Below, piece after piece: positions 1 to 5,738 of a DNA stretch of 14,264 nucleotides. Within the stretch, counting starts at the first letter, position 1, and the number at the start of each line of letters is the position of its first letter. The stretch comes from JAWOJB01 sp046484325 (GTDB taxonomy: Bacteria > Actinomycetota > Acidimicrobiia > Spongiisociales > ZC4RG35), in NCBI GenBank assembly GCA_046484325.1, contig JAWOJB010000057.1:1-14264 (forward strand), written 5' to 3'. The position numbers and the translations under genes were made by a program. The notes below the pieces were generated by a model that was not told the DNA's origin, did no database searches, and was given only the letters and a program-made list of their open reading frames with translations.

Positions 1-175
1 TAATCTACAATTTTTTCACTATCAGCTTTAATTTTAACAGAAAGTATCTTACTATTTTCCCCTCTATTTATAGCAAGAATTCTATGTGATGGAATAGATT
101 TAACACTTTCTTTATACTCATAATACATTTCAAAGGGAGTAGTATCATCGCTTCCACCCTTAGTTTCTAAAATTC
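1..175 (-). CDS. tex: Fragment of Tex (S1-domain RNA-binding protein), foreign to the contig
   Basis: The minus strand is open without a stop from about base 175 to base 3. It encodes a peptide containing FEMYYEYKESVK, then SIPSHRILAINRGE. This matches the conserved part of the Tex N-terminal region (aromatic YF/YY-D/E-Y, then IPSHR-LA-RG) that precedes the YqgF-like and S1 domains. Tex is a cytoplasmic nucleic-acid-binding transcription accessory protein. Both ends are missing: the C-terminal side runs off the window and the N-terminal side stops abruptly where GC-rich sequence begins. Codon use is strongly AT-rich (AAA, ATT, GAT, AGA), as in Clostridia, and unlike everything else here. I read it as contaminating or misassembled sequence and not as a transferred gene, because the break falls inside coding sequence on both sides. 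The family call is good; the host genus is not determinable. Confidence 0.8.
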
Positions 176-182
176 CCCGCCG
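174..182. other. Abrupt composition break, probable assembly chimera junction
   Basis: Upstream bases are AT-rich and carry a minus-strand Tex fragment. Downstream bases are very GC-rich and carry a plus-strand SpoU methyltransferase C-terminus. Both coding frames are cut at the same place. No transposon end, attachment site or tRNA is visible at the break. Confidence 0.75.
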
Positions 183-247
183 ACTCCCTCAACGCGGCGG
201 CCGCCGCCGCGGTGGTGCTGTTCGAGGCGGTCCGCCAGCGGTCCTGA
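176..247 (+). CDS. rlmB: C-terminus of SpoU/TrmH-family rRNA 2'-O-methyltransferase (RlmB type), partial
   Basis: A reading frame entering from the junction and ending at TGA 245-247 encodes ADSLNAAAAAAVVLFEAVRQ followed by a final Arg-Ser. The D-S-L-N motif followed by a helix ending in (L/F)-Y/F-E-A-V-R-Q-R is the classic end of SpoU-class knotted SAM-dependent methyltransferases. There the SLN motif (motif 3) lines the cofactor site in the trefoil knot. RlmB methylates G2251 of 23S rRNA; TrmH relatives act on tRNA G18. Only about 23 codons remain, so RlmB versus another SpoU paralogue cannot be settled. The 5' part is replaced by AT-rich foreign sequence. It converges with the zinc-ribbon gene; the two stop codons are 1 bp apart. 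Confidence 0.72.
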   Translation, partial: PADSLNAAAAAAVVLFEAVRQRS

Positions 248-248
248 C

Positions 249-560
249 TCAGGGGGCGGGGACGGTCTCGATCCCGTCGCGGCGCTCGCACCACCGGCAG
301 GTCACCGACTCGACCCAGCGGTCGAGTACCTCCTCCTCGTCGATGCCGAGCTCACCCCCGAGGGTGTAGTGGTGGAAGCGGCGGCGGCGGATGGTCTCCA
401 CCACGTCGAAACGCGTGCGGTTCCCGCAATGGGAGCAGCGATAGGCGACGGGCGCCTGCTCGGGCACGCCGGTAAGTGTATCGGCGGCGGGCGGCGGCCC
501 GCCGATGGGCCGGAGGGCGCCTCCGGGGTAGGCACCTACCACGGTGGTTGCACCGAACAC
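249..560 (-). CDS. Small two-CxxC zinc-ribbon protein, function unknown
   Basis: The longest frame is 103 codons from a GTG at 560. The conserved-looking part has two CxxC knuckles, YRCSHCGNRTRF at about residues 40-51 and VTCRWCERRDG at about 86-96. Between them lies a basic/aromatic segment (IRRRRFHHYTLGGEL) and an acidic helix. The arrangement fits a small zinc-ribbon (rubredoxin-like knuckle) protein, probably cytoplasmic and possibly nucleic-acid binding; I do not recognise a named family. The first 31 residues are Gly/Pro/Ala-rich and look untranslated. A TACACT element at 475-480 lies 7 nt before an in-frame GTG at 465-467, so the true product is probably 72 residues, starting at VPEQAPVAYRC. 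That start also frees the LexA-box promoter of the divergent neighbour. Confidence 0.6.
   Translation of the reverse strand: MFGATTVVGAYPGGALRPIGGPPPAADTLTGVPEQAPVAYRCSHCGNRTRFDVVETIRRRRFHHYTLGGELGIDEEEVLDRWVESVTCRWCERRDGIETVPAP
475..480 (-). promoter_or_regulatory. Candidate -10 (TACACT) for a leaderless zinc-ribbon mRNA
   Basis: On the minus strand TACACT is followed by TACCGGC and then GTG (465-467). The 7-nt spacing matches the TANNNT-to-start distance of leaderless actinobacterial transcripts. No clear -35 is seen. It is one of the few AT-containing hexamers locally. Confidence 0.45.
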
Positions 561-577
561 ACGTTCGGGTCTAGCGT
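548..577 (+). promoter_or_regulatory. Candidate promoter of the exonuclease-UvrC gene
   Basis: TTGCAC (548-553) and TAGCGT (572-577) are separated by 18 bp. The -10 lies 9 nt before the GTG start at 587, so the transcript should have little or no leader. No Shine-Dalgarno sequence is visible before 587. The LexA-type palindrome occupies the spacer. Confidence 0.5.
553..568. promoter_or_regulatory. LexA box (SOS operator), Gram-positive type
   Basis: CCGAACACACGTTCGG contains CGAAC-ACAC-GTTCG, a perfect match to the Gram-positive LexA (Cheo) box CGAAC-RNRY-GTTCG, including the degenerate centre. It sits between the -35 and -10 of a DNA-repair nuclease gene and ends 18 bp before the start codon, a position where a bound repressor would block RNA polymerase. 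The sequence match is direct; LexA binding is inferred. Confidence 0.75.
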
Positions 578-586
578 CGCGTCACC

Positions 587-2218
587 GTGACCGCGCTCCC
601 CGGCCTCCAGCGCAGCTTCGACGACCTCGGTACGCCCCTCCACGATGTGACGTTCTGTGTCGTCGATCTCGAGACGACGGGGGGATCCGCCGCCGGCTGC
701 GAGATCACCGAGGTGGGCGCGGTCAAGGTCCGGGGCGGCGTCGTCCTCGGCGAATTTCAGACCCTGGTCGATCCCGGCACCGCGATCCCCCCCACCATCA
801 CACTCCTCACCGGCATCACCCAGGCCATGGTGTGCAGCGCCCCCCGAATCGAAGGCGTCCTCCCGTCGTTCCTCGAGTTCGCCGGGGACGCCGTGCTGGT
901 GGGCCACAACGTCCGATTCGATCTCTCGTTCCTCGACGCTGCCGCGATCAGGCTCGGTTACGGCCGGCTGCCGAACCGGACCGTCGACACCGTCGCACTC
1001 GCCCGGCGGCTCGTGAGGAGCGAGGTCCGTGATCTCCGGCTCCAGACCCTCGCCGCTCATCTGCGATCACCGGTCAGCCCGAGCCATCGAGCGCTCGACG
1101 ACGCCCGGGCCACCGTCCACGTGCTCCACGGCCTGCTCGAGCGGGCCGGCTCGCTCGGCGTGACCGCCCTCGAAGATCTGCTCCAGCTTCCGACGGCACG
1201 GGGGTCCGCCCACTACGCCAAGATCGATCTCGCCCGCCGGCTGCCCCGGGAGCCCGGCGTCTACCTCTTCACCGGGCGGGGGGGCGAGATCCTCTACGTC
1301 GGGAAGGCCAAGAACCTACGAAACCGCGTCACCTCCTATTTCCACGGCGACCCGCGCCGGCGCATCCAGGACCTGCTGCGCGAGACCCAGGCGGTGGATC
1401 ACCGGGTGTGCGCGAGCGAGCTCGAGGCCCAGATCACCGAGCTCCGGCTGATCCATGCCCACCGGCCGAGGTACAACCGGGCGTCCCGGCCACCCCGGGC
1501 CACCCACTGGGTCACGCTCACCCGCGAGGCGTTCCCCCGTCTCACGGTCGCCCGTACGCTCCACCGAGACCGGCCCTTCGTGCTCGGGCCCTTTCGCTCG
1601 AAGCAGTCAGCCGATCTGGTCGTCGCCGCGATCTGGGACGCGGTGCAGGTTCGGCGCTGCTCGGGCCCGCCCGGCAGGAGGGATGGGCCCTGTGGATTCG
1701 CCCAGATGGGAACGGCACTCTGTCCGTGTGATGGCACCCTCGAGCCCGGCCGGTACGCCGCGGTCGTCGACCGTTTGGTGGCGGGGGTCGAACACGACCC
1801 CGACCTCCTGCTCGATCCGATCGAGGAGCGCATGCGGCTCCTCGCCCAGCAGCGGCGCTTCGAAGAAGCCGGTTGGATGCGTGATCGCCACCGGGCGTTG
1901 GGACGGGCGCTGGAGCGCCGGCGGCGCTGGTTGGCCCTCAGCGGGGCCGGGAGGATCGAAGCCGAGAGCTCGCGAGGCGAACGCGTGGTGCTGGACGGCG
2001 GTCGCCTGCTGGCGGCCTGGCGGGTGGGCGAGCCGACGCCCTTCCTGCCCCCGCCAGGTCCTCCCGAGGACGCCCCTGCCCCGCCAGGAGCCGACGTGGC
2101 CGAGGAGGTGGATCTCCTCTGGTCGTGGCTGATCAGCGGGGAGGTCCAGCTCGTCGACCTCACCGGTCCGATGGCCTGGCCGGCACGGCCGGTTCCGACG
2201 CTGCGCGCTGCCTCGTGA
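587..2218 (+). CDS. DEDDh exonuclease - GIY-YIG/UvrC-like nuclease fusion
   Basis: Residues ~20-185 form a DnaQ-type 3'-5' exonuclease with the DEDDh residues D27, E29 (VVDLETTG), D112 (HNVRFD), H167 and D172 (SHRALDDA). Residues ~220-300 are a UvrC-type GIY-YIG nuclease (PGVYLF at 223, YVGKAKNLRNRV at 237, ending ELRLIHAHRPRYN with E285 as likely metal ligand). Four cysteines, C358, C369, C379 and C381, resemble the UvrC [4Fe-4S] ligands. A UVR helix-hairpin (IEERMRLLAQQRRFEEAGWM) lies at ~412-431. The C-terminal RNase H-like and HhH domains of full UvrC are absent, so this is Cho-like. The protein probably makes or trims incisions near bulky DNA lesions. It starts at GTG 587 with no Shine-Dalgarno and has a LexA box in its promoter. 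Mycobacterial Rv2191 has, as I recall, the same architecture. Family confidence is high; the exact reaction is inferred. Confidence 0.88.
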   Translation: MTALPGLQRSFDDLGTPLHDVTFCVVDLETTGGSAAGCEITEVGAVKVRGGVVLGEFQTLVDPGTAIPPTITLLTGITQAMVCSAPRIEGVLPSFLEFAGDAVLVGHNVRFDLSFLDAAAIRLGYGRLPNRTVDTVALARRLVRSEVRDLRLQTLAAHLRSPVSPSHRALDDARATVHVLHGLLERAGSLGVTALEDLLQLPTARGSAHYAKIDLARRLPREPGVYLFTGRGGEILYVGKAKNLRNRVTSYFHGDPRRRIQDLLRETQAVDHRVCASELEAQITELRLIHAHRPRYNRASRPPRATHWVTLTREAFPRLTVARTLHRDRPFVLGPFRSKQSADLVVAAIWDAVQVRRCSGPPGRRDGPCGFAQMGTALCPCDGTLEPGRYAAVVDRLVAGVEHDPDLLLDPIEERMRLLAQQRRFEEAGWMRDRHRALGRALERRRRWLALSGAGRIEAESSRGERVVLDGGRLLAAWRVGEPTPFLPPPGPPEDAPAPPGADVAEEVDLLWSWLISGEVQLVDLTGPMAWPARPVPTLRAAS

Positions 2219-2233
2219 CCACCCGGCCCGGCG

Positions 2234-2239
2234 TACCAT
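2234..2239 (+). promoter_or_regulatory. Candidate -10 (TACCAT) for a leaderless AAA+ ATPase mRNA
   Basis: TACCAT is followed by 6 nt and then the GTG start at 2246, in the 27-bp gap after the exonuclease gene. There is no Shine-Dalgarno motif before the GTG, so leaderless translation from this promoter is the simplest reading. No convincing -35 is seen. Confidence 0.45.
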
Positions 2240-2245
2240 CGCCTC

Positions 2246-4324
2246 GTGCGATTCACGGTGCGAGATGGACGCGACCCGGTGGCCCGGGCCGACGCCGTGC
2301 TGCTGAGGACGCTCGGACTCCCCTCCGGTGGGGTGGTCCGGGTAGGACGCAGCCACGTGCTCGTGAGCGCCGGAGACATGGCCGAGACCACCGCACTCCT
2401 GCTCGGGCCCCTCGCCATGCGCAATGCGAGGGTGGCTCCCGGATCCTCGGTGGACGTCCAACGTGCCGTGCTGCCGGTCGCCCGCCTGATCGTGCTGTCC
2501 GGCGACGGTCTCGCAATCGAGTCGAAGCAACTCGTGCGGGCGCTCCAGGGCCGTCCGGTCTCCACCGGCGACTCGGTGGTGGTCGACCCCGCCTACCTCG
2601 ACGCGACGGACGAGCCGGTCGAGGTTGCCGTGCACCGGGTCGACCCGGGTGGGGCGGGACTCGTCGGGGCGGGTACCCACTTCGTCGCCGCCACCGACCC
2701 GGCGGCCGTCGACCCGATCCCGGCCGCCGAGACCGCTCCGGCGTCGCCGCAGCCGGTGGGGACAGCACCGGTTCCCGCCTCCCCCACCGGCCCGTCGCCG
2801 GAGTCGGGCCCGACCTCGCCCACCCGGGCGGAGGCGTTGCTGGCAGGGCTCGACGCCGAGCTCGACCTCCTCACCGGGTGGTTCTCGCTGCTCACCTCCC
2901 CCCGGGACCTGCCGGCCGCATGGGGCCTACCACGGGTGGCCGGCATCCTGCTGGAGGGCCCCAACGGCTGCGGCAAGTCGGAGCTCGTCGAGGCCGCCGC
3001 CGCCGCCGCCGGAGCCCGGGTCCACGAGGTCTCCCTGGACCTCGTCTTTAAGCCCGAGGGCCTGCTCGACCAGCTCGAGCGAGCCGTCAAGACCACTCTC
3101 CCGCCCGTCGTGATCTTCGTCGACCGGCTCGAGACGGTGGCGGGCGAAGAGGGGATGACGCCCTTCCGGACCCAGGCCGGAGCGGTGCTCCGCTGGTTCC
3201 TCGACGCCGTCACCGAGCGGCCGGGTGTCGCCACCGTCCTCGGCGTTCGGGCGCGCGAGCATCTCGACGACGCGATAGCGGCCAGCCCGCTGCTCCCCCG
3301 CTCGCTCACCATCCCCCCACCCGACCTCACTCGCCGGCGACTGCTCTTCGAGGCGGCACTGGCCCGGGTCCCGGCGGGCGACCTCGACTTCGAGGTGCTG
3401 GCCGGCCGGTCGGCCGGTTTCTCGGGAGCCGACGTCGTCGCCGCCGTGATCCACGCCTCCACACTGGTGGCCCGAACCGGTCACCACCTCACCACCGAGA
3501 GCGTGCTCGAGGCGGTCGAGAACACCCGCCCCTCCCTGGGGTCGGTCCCCATGGGCGAGATGCCCTCGTTCGGCTTCGATGCCGTGGCGAACCTGGTCGA
3601 GGTCAAGCAGCGCCTGACGGAGGCAGTGATCTGGCCGGTCACCGATCCGGGCCGCTTCCGTGCCCTCGGCATCGATCCACCCAGGGGCATCCTCCTCTAC
3701 GGACCCCCGGGGACCGGCAAGACCTTCGTGATCCGGGCGCTGGCCCACGAGGCCGGGGCCGCCTTCTTCTCGGTGAAGGGCGCCGAGCTCCTCGACAAGT
3801 ACGTCGGGGAGTCCGAGCGGGGTGTCAGAGACGTGTTCGCCCGGGCACGCGCCGCCGCCCCCTCGATCCTCTTCTTCGACGAGATCGACGCGCTCGCACC
3901 GGTGCGGGGCAGATCGACGACGTCGGTCACCGACTCGGTGGTGGCCGCGCTGCTGACCGAGATCGACGGCGTGGGTGCCCGGGGAGACCTGGCGGTGATC
4001 GGGGCCACCAACCGGCGGGACCTCATCGATCCCGCGTTGCTCAGGGCGGGGAGGTTCGAGGTCCAGATCGAGCTCGGATTGCCCGAGGTCGAGGCGCGCA
4101 GGGCCCTGCTCGCCATCTCCGACGTGCCGTTCGCAGCCGACGTCGACCTCGACCGGCTGGCCGAGGCAACCGTTGGCATGAGCTTCGCCGATATGACCGG
4201 CATGCTGCGCGAGGCGGCACTCGAGGCGCTCCGCGCCGACCGGGACGCCCAACAGGTTGCCCGGGTCCACGTCGAGCGGGCCGTCGAACGCTGGCAACAG
4301 ACTCGGGAGGCGGTGAAAACATGA
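2246..4324 (+). CDS. p97/CDC48-like AAA+ ATPase with degenerate D1 ring
   Basis: The 692-residue protein has a CDC48-type N domain (~1-150), a Pro/Ala-rich linker (~151-192) and two AAA+ modules. D2 is canonical: Walker A GPPGTGKT 486-493, pore loop KYVGESE 518-524, Walker B ILFFDEID 541-548, sensor 1 GATNR with N589, and Arg fingers R600/R603 in LLRAGRFE. D1 keeps Walker A (GPNGCGKS 238-245), but its Walker B reads VVIFVDRLE, with R294 where the catalytic Glu should be, and it has no RPGRF-type Arg finger. D1 therefore probably binds nucleotide without hydrolysing it, and D2 drives protein unfolding or remodelling in the cytosol. The layout matches mycobacterial Rv0435c/Msm0858, whose cellular role is poorly known. 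The start is GTG 2246, and its stop overlaps the ATG of the next small gene. Confidence 0.9.
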   Translation: MRFTVRDGRDPVARADAVLLRTLGLPSGGVVRVGRSHVLVSAGDMAETTALLLGPLAMRNARVAPGSSVDVQRAVLPVARLIVLSGDGLAIESKQLVRALQGRPVSTGDSVVVDPAYLDATDEPVEVAVHRVDPGGAGLVGAGTHFVAATDPAAVDPIPAAETAPASPQPVGTAPVPASPTGPSPESGPTSPTRAEALLAGLDAELDLLTGWFSLLTSPRDLPAAWGLPRVAGILLEGPNGCGKSELVEAAAAAAGARVHEVSLDLVFKPEGLLDQLERAVKTTLPPVVIFVDRLETVAGEEGMTPFRTQAGAVLRWFLDAVTERPGVATVLGVRAREHLDDAIAASPLLPRSLTIPPPDLTRRRLLFEAALARVPAGDLDFEVLAGRSAGFSGADVVAAVIHASTLVARTGHHLTTESVLEAVENTRPSLGSVPMGEMPSFGFDAVANLVEVKQRLTEAVIWPVTDPGRFRALGIDPPRGILLYGPPGTGKTFVIRALAHEAGAAFFSVKGAELLDKYVGESERGVRDVFARARAAAPSILFFDEIDALAPVRGRSTTSVTDSVVAALLTEIDGVGARGDLAVIGATNRRDLIDPALLRAGRFEVQIELGLPEVEARRALLAISDVPFAADVDLDRLAEATVGMSFADMTGMLREAALEALRADRDAQQVARVHVERAVERWQQTREAVKT

Positions 4325-4443
4325 TCAGGGATCCGGAGACGGGGGAGCTCACGATCGCGCTCACCCCACCCCAGTCGATCGCCGCCGCCGGCGTCGTCCT
4401 CGTCGTGGTGCTCGTCGCAGTCGGGCGCCGCCGAACCCAGTAG
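4321..4443 (+). CDS. 40-residue single-pass membrane peptide coupled to the AAA+ gene
   Basis: An ATG overlaps the ATPase stop codon (ATGA, 4321-4324) and opens a 40-codon frame ending at TAG 4441. The N-terminal ~18 residues are polar (MIRDPETGELTIALTPPQS). Next comes one hydrophobic segment (IAAAGVVLVVVLVAVG, ~20-35), then RRRTQ. The Arg cluster after the helix predicts a cytoplasmic C-terminus and an outward N-terminus. The 4-nt overlap is the translational-coupling arrangement also used in the his operon downstream, which argues the frame is real. I recognise no family. It could be a membrane anchor, adaptor or substrate of the ATPase, but that rests on position alone. The frame runs opposite to the convergent acyl-CoA dehydrogenase gene and ends 13 bp before it. 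Confidence 0.5.
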   Translation: MIRDPETGELTIALTPPQSIAAAGVVLVVVLVAVGRRRTQ

Positions 4444-4456
4444 GCGCCGGCGAGCC

Positions 4457-5677
4457 TCAGCGGACGGCGGGCTCCTTGGGGAGCCCCAGGATCATCTCCC
4501 CGATGATGTTGCGCTGGATCTCCGAGGTGCCCGCATAGATGGTGCCTGCCCGGGCATTGAGGAACACCGTCTGCCAGGACGCGGTCGAATTCGACGCCCC
4601 CGGCTCGTCCGTGCGGAAGCTCGTCGCCGGCCTCCGGCCCTCGGCGACGAGCCCATTCGGTCCGAGGACGTCCATCGCCAGTTCGGTCACGTCGCGATGG
4701 TGCTCCGACCACCAGACCTTGGTGAGAGCGGCATCGGGACCCGGGTCATCGCCCCGCTCGAACCGGGTGAGGGCGGCATACCCCATGAACCGCATGATCT
4801 CGACCCGCTCGTAGGCCCTCACGAACCGGTCCCGGATGAGTGGGTCCGAAGCGCGGCCGCGCTCACGGACGAGGGCGAGGAGACGGTCGAGCTCCGCCCG
4901 GAACTGGATGGGTGCCACGGCGGCGTCCTTGCCCCGCTCGAAACCCAGCAGGGCCATCGCCACCCTCCAGCCATCGTTGACCTGGCCGACGACGTGGTCC
5001 CGCGGAGTACGGGCATCGTTGAAGAACACCTCGTTGAACTCGGACTCCCCCGACAGCATCGATATCGGCCGAACCTCCACCCCCGGCTGGTCCATCGGGC
5101 AGAGCAGGAACGAGATCCCCCGGTGCTTGGACACCTCGGGATCGGTGCGGGCCACGACGAAGATCCAATTGGCCAGATGCCCCGCCGAGGTCCAGATCTT
5201 CTGACCGTTGATCACCCACTCGTCGCCATCCAGCACGGCCCGAGTCCCGACCCCCGCCAGGTCGGAGCCGGCATCGGGCTCGGAGTATCCCTGGCACCAC
5301 ACGTGCTCCCCGGAGAGGATCCTCGGGAGGAAGTGGCGACGCTGCTCCTCGGTCCCGAGGCGGAGCAGCGTGTTGCCGAGCATGGCGATGCTGAAGACGT
5401 CGTTGGGCCCGCCCGACGGGACTCCGGCCCGGGCGAACTCCTCCTCGACGGCGATCGCCTCGATCTCGCCGAGCCCGCGGCCCCCATAGGTTTCCGGCCA
5501 GGTGAGCCCCAGCCAGCCCCCCTCGTAGAGTCTCGCCCGCCACTCCTGCACGAACTGGCGGTACTCGGCGGGTGAGAGCGCGCCCGTGCCGAGCCAACCC
5601 GGCGGCAGGTTCTGCTCGAGCCAGGCCCGCACCTCGGAGCGGATGGCATCGGCCTCGGGTGATGGCGAGAAGTCCAT
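4457..5677 (-). CDS. Acyl-CoA dehydrogenase (FadE family)
   Basis: This is a 406-residue FAD-dependent acyl-CoA dehydrogenase, the usual family length, catalysing alpha,beta-desaturation of an acyl-CoA and passing electrons to ETF. It contains the family signature CQGYSEPDAGSD (128-139), the INGQKIWTSAGHLANW flavin/substrate segment (156-171), and the C-terminal IYAGTSEIQRNIIGE loop (380-394). In that loop the Glu used by medium-chain enzymes is A382. E247 in LLGFERGK aligns with the alternative catalytic Glu of isovaleryl- and long-chain acyl-CoA dehydrogenases, so E247 is the likely base. The start is ATG 5677, preceded by AGGAAGG with 6-nt spacing; the open frame upstream of it overlaps hisA antisense-like sequence and lacks family similarity. 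The substrate cannot be read from sequence. It lies 61 bp downstream of hisA on the same strand, but a functional link is unlikely. Confidence 0.92.
   Translation of the reverse strand: MDFSPSPEADAIRSEVRAWLEQNLPPGWLGTGALSPAEYRQFVQEWRARLYEGGWLGLTWPETYGGRGLGEIEAIAVEEEFARAGVPSGGPNDVFSIAMLGNTLLRLGTEEQRRHFLPRILSGEHVWCQGYSEPDAGSDLAGVGTRAVLDGDEWVINGQKIWTSAGHLANWIFVVARTDPEVSKHRGISFLLCPMDQPGVEVRPISMLSGESEFNEVFFNDARTPRDHVVGQVNDGWRVAMALLGFERGKDAAVAPIQFRAELDRLLALVRERGRASDPLIRDRFVRAYERVEIMRFMGYAALTRFERGDDPGPDAALTKVWWSEHHRDVTELAMDVLGPNGLVAEGRRPATSFRTDEPGASNSTASWQTVFLNARAGTIYAGTSEIQRNIIGEMILGLPKEPAVR
4469..4486 (+). terminator. Candidate hairpin terminator for the AAA+/small-peptide transcript
   Basis: GGGCTCC-TTGG-GGAGCCC forms a perfect 7-bp GC-rich stem with a 4-nt loop, 25 nt after the small peptide's stop. 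It has no U-tract. It also lies inside the last codons of the convergent acyl-CoA dehydrogenase gene, so it may be coincidental. Confidence 0.35.
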
Positions 5678-5717
5678 CGGTGACCTTCCTCTGACGGCTG
5701 TCGGATGCGGGCGACGC

Positions 5718-5723
5718 ATTATC
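5718..5723 (-). promoter_or_regulatory. Candidate -10 (GATAAT) for the acyl-CoA dehydrogenase gene
   Basis: GATAAT on the minus strand lies in the 61-bp gap between hisA and the acyl-CoA dehydrogenase start, giving a leader of about 34 nt that contains the AGGAAGG ribosome-binding site. No -35 match is visible at the right distance. It suggests expression independent of hisA. Confidence 0.4.
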
Positions 5724-5738
5724 GCGGCTCGGCCAACC

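Noticed and set aside
1..175. AT-rich segment as a genomic island or horizontally acquired gene.
   Set aside because: Truncated at a coding-to-coding junction with no att site, tRNA, integrase or repeats; an assembly chimera is simpler.
1399..2565. Minus-strand frame of 388 codons across the exonuclease and AAA+ genes.
   Set aside because: Ser/Arg-rich artefact spanning two well-supported plus-strand genes.
2927..4297. Long minus-strand open frame opposite the AAA+ gene (456 codons).
   Set aside because: Low-complexity Gly/Asp/Glu/Arg-rich translation without family motifs; mirrors the codon bias of the real gene.
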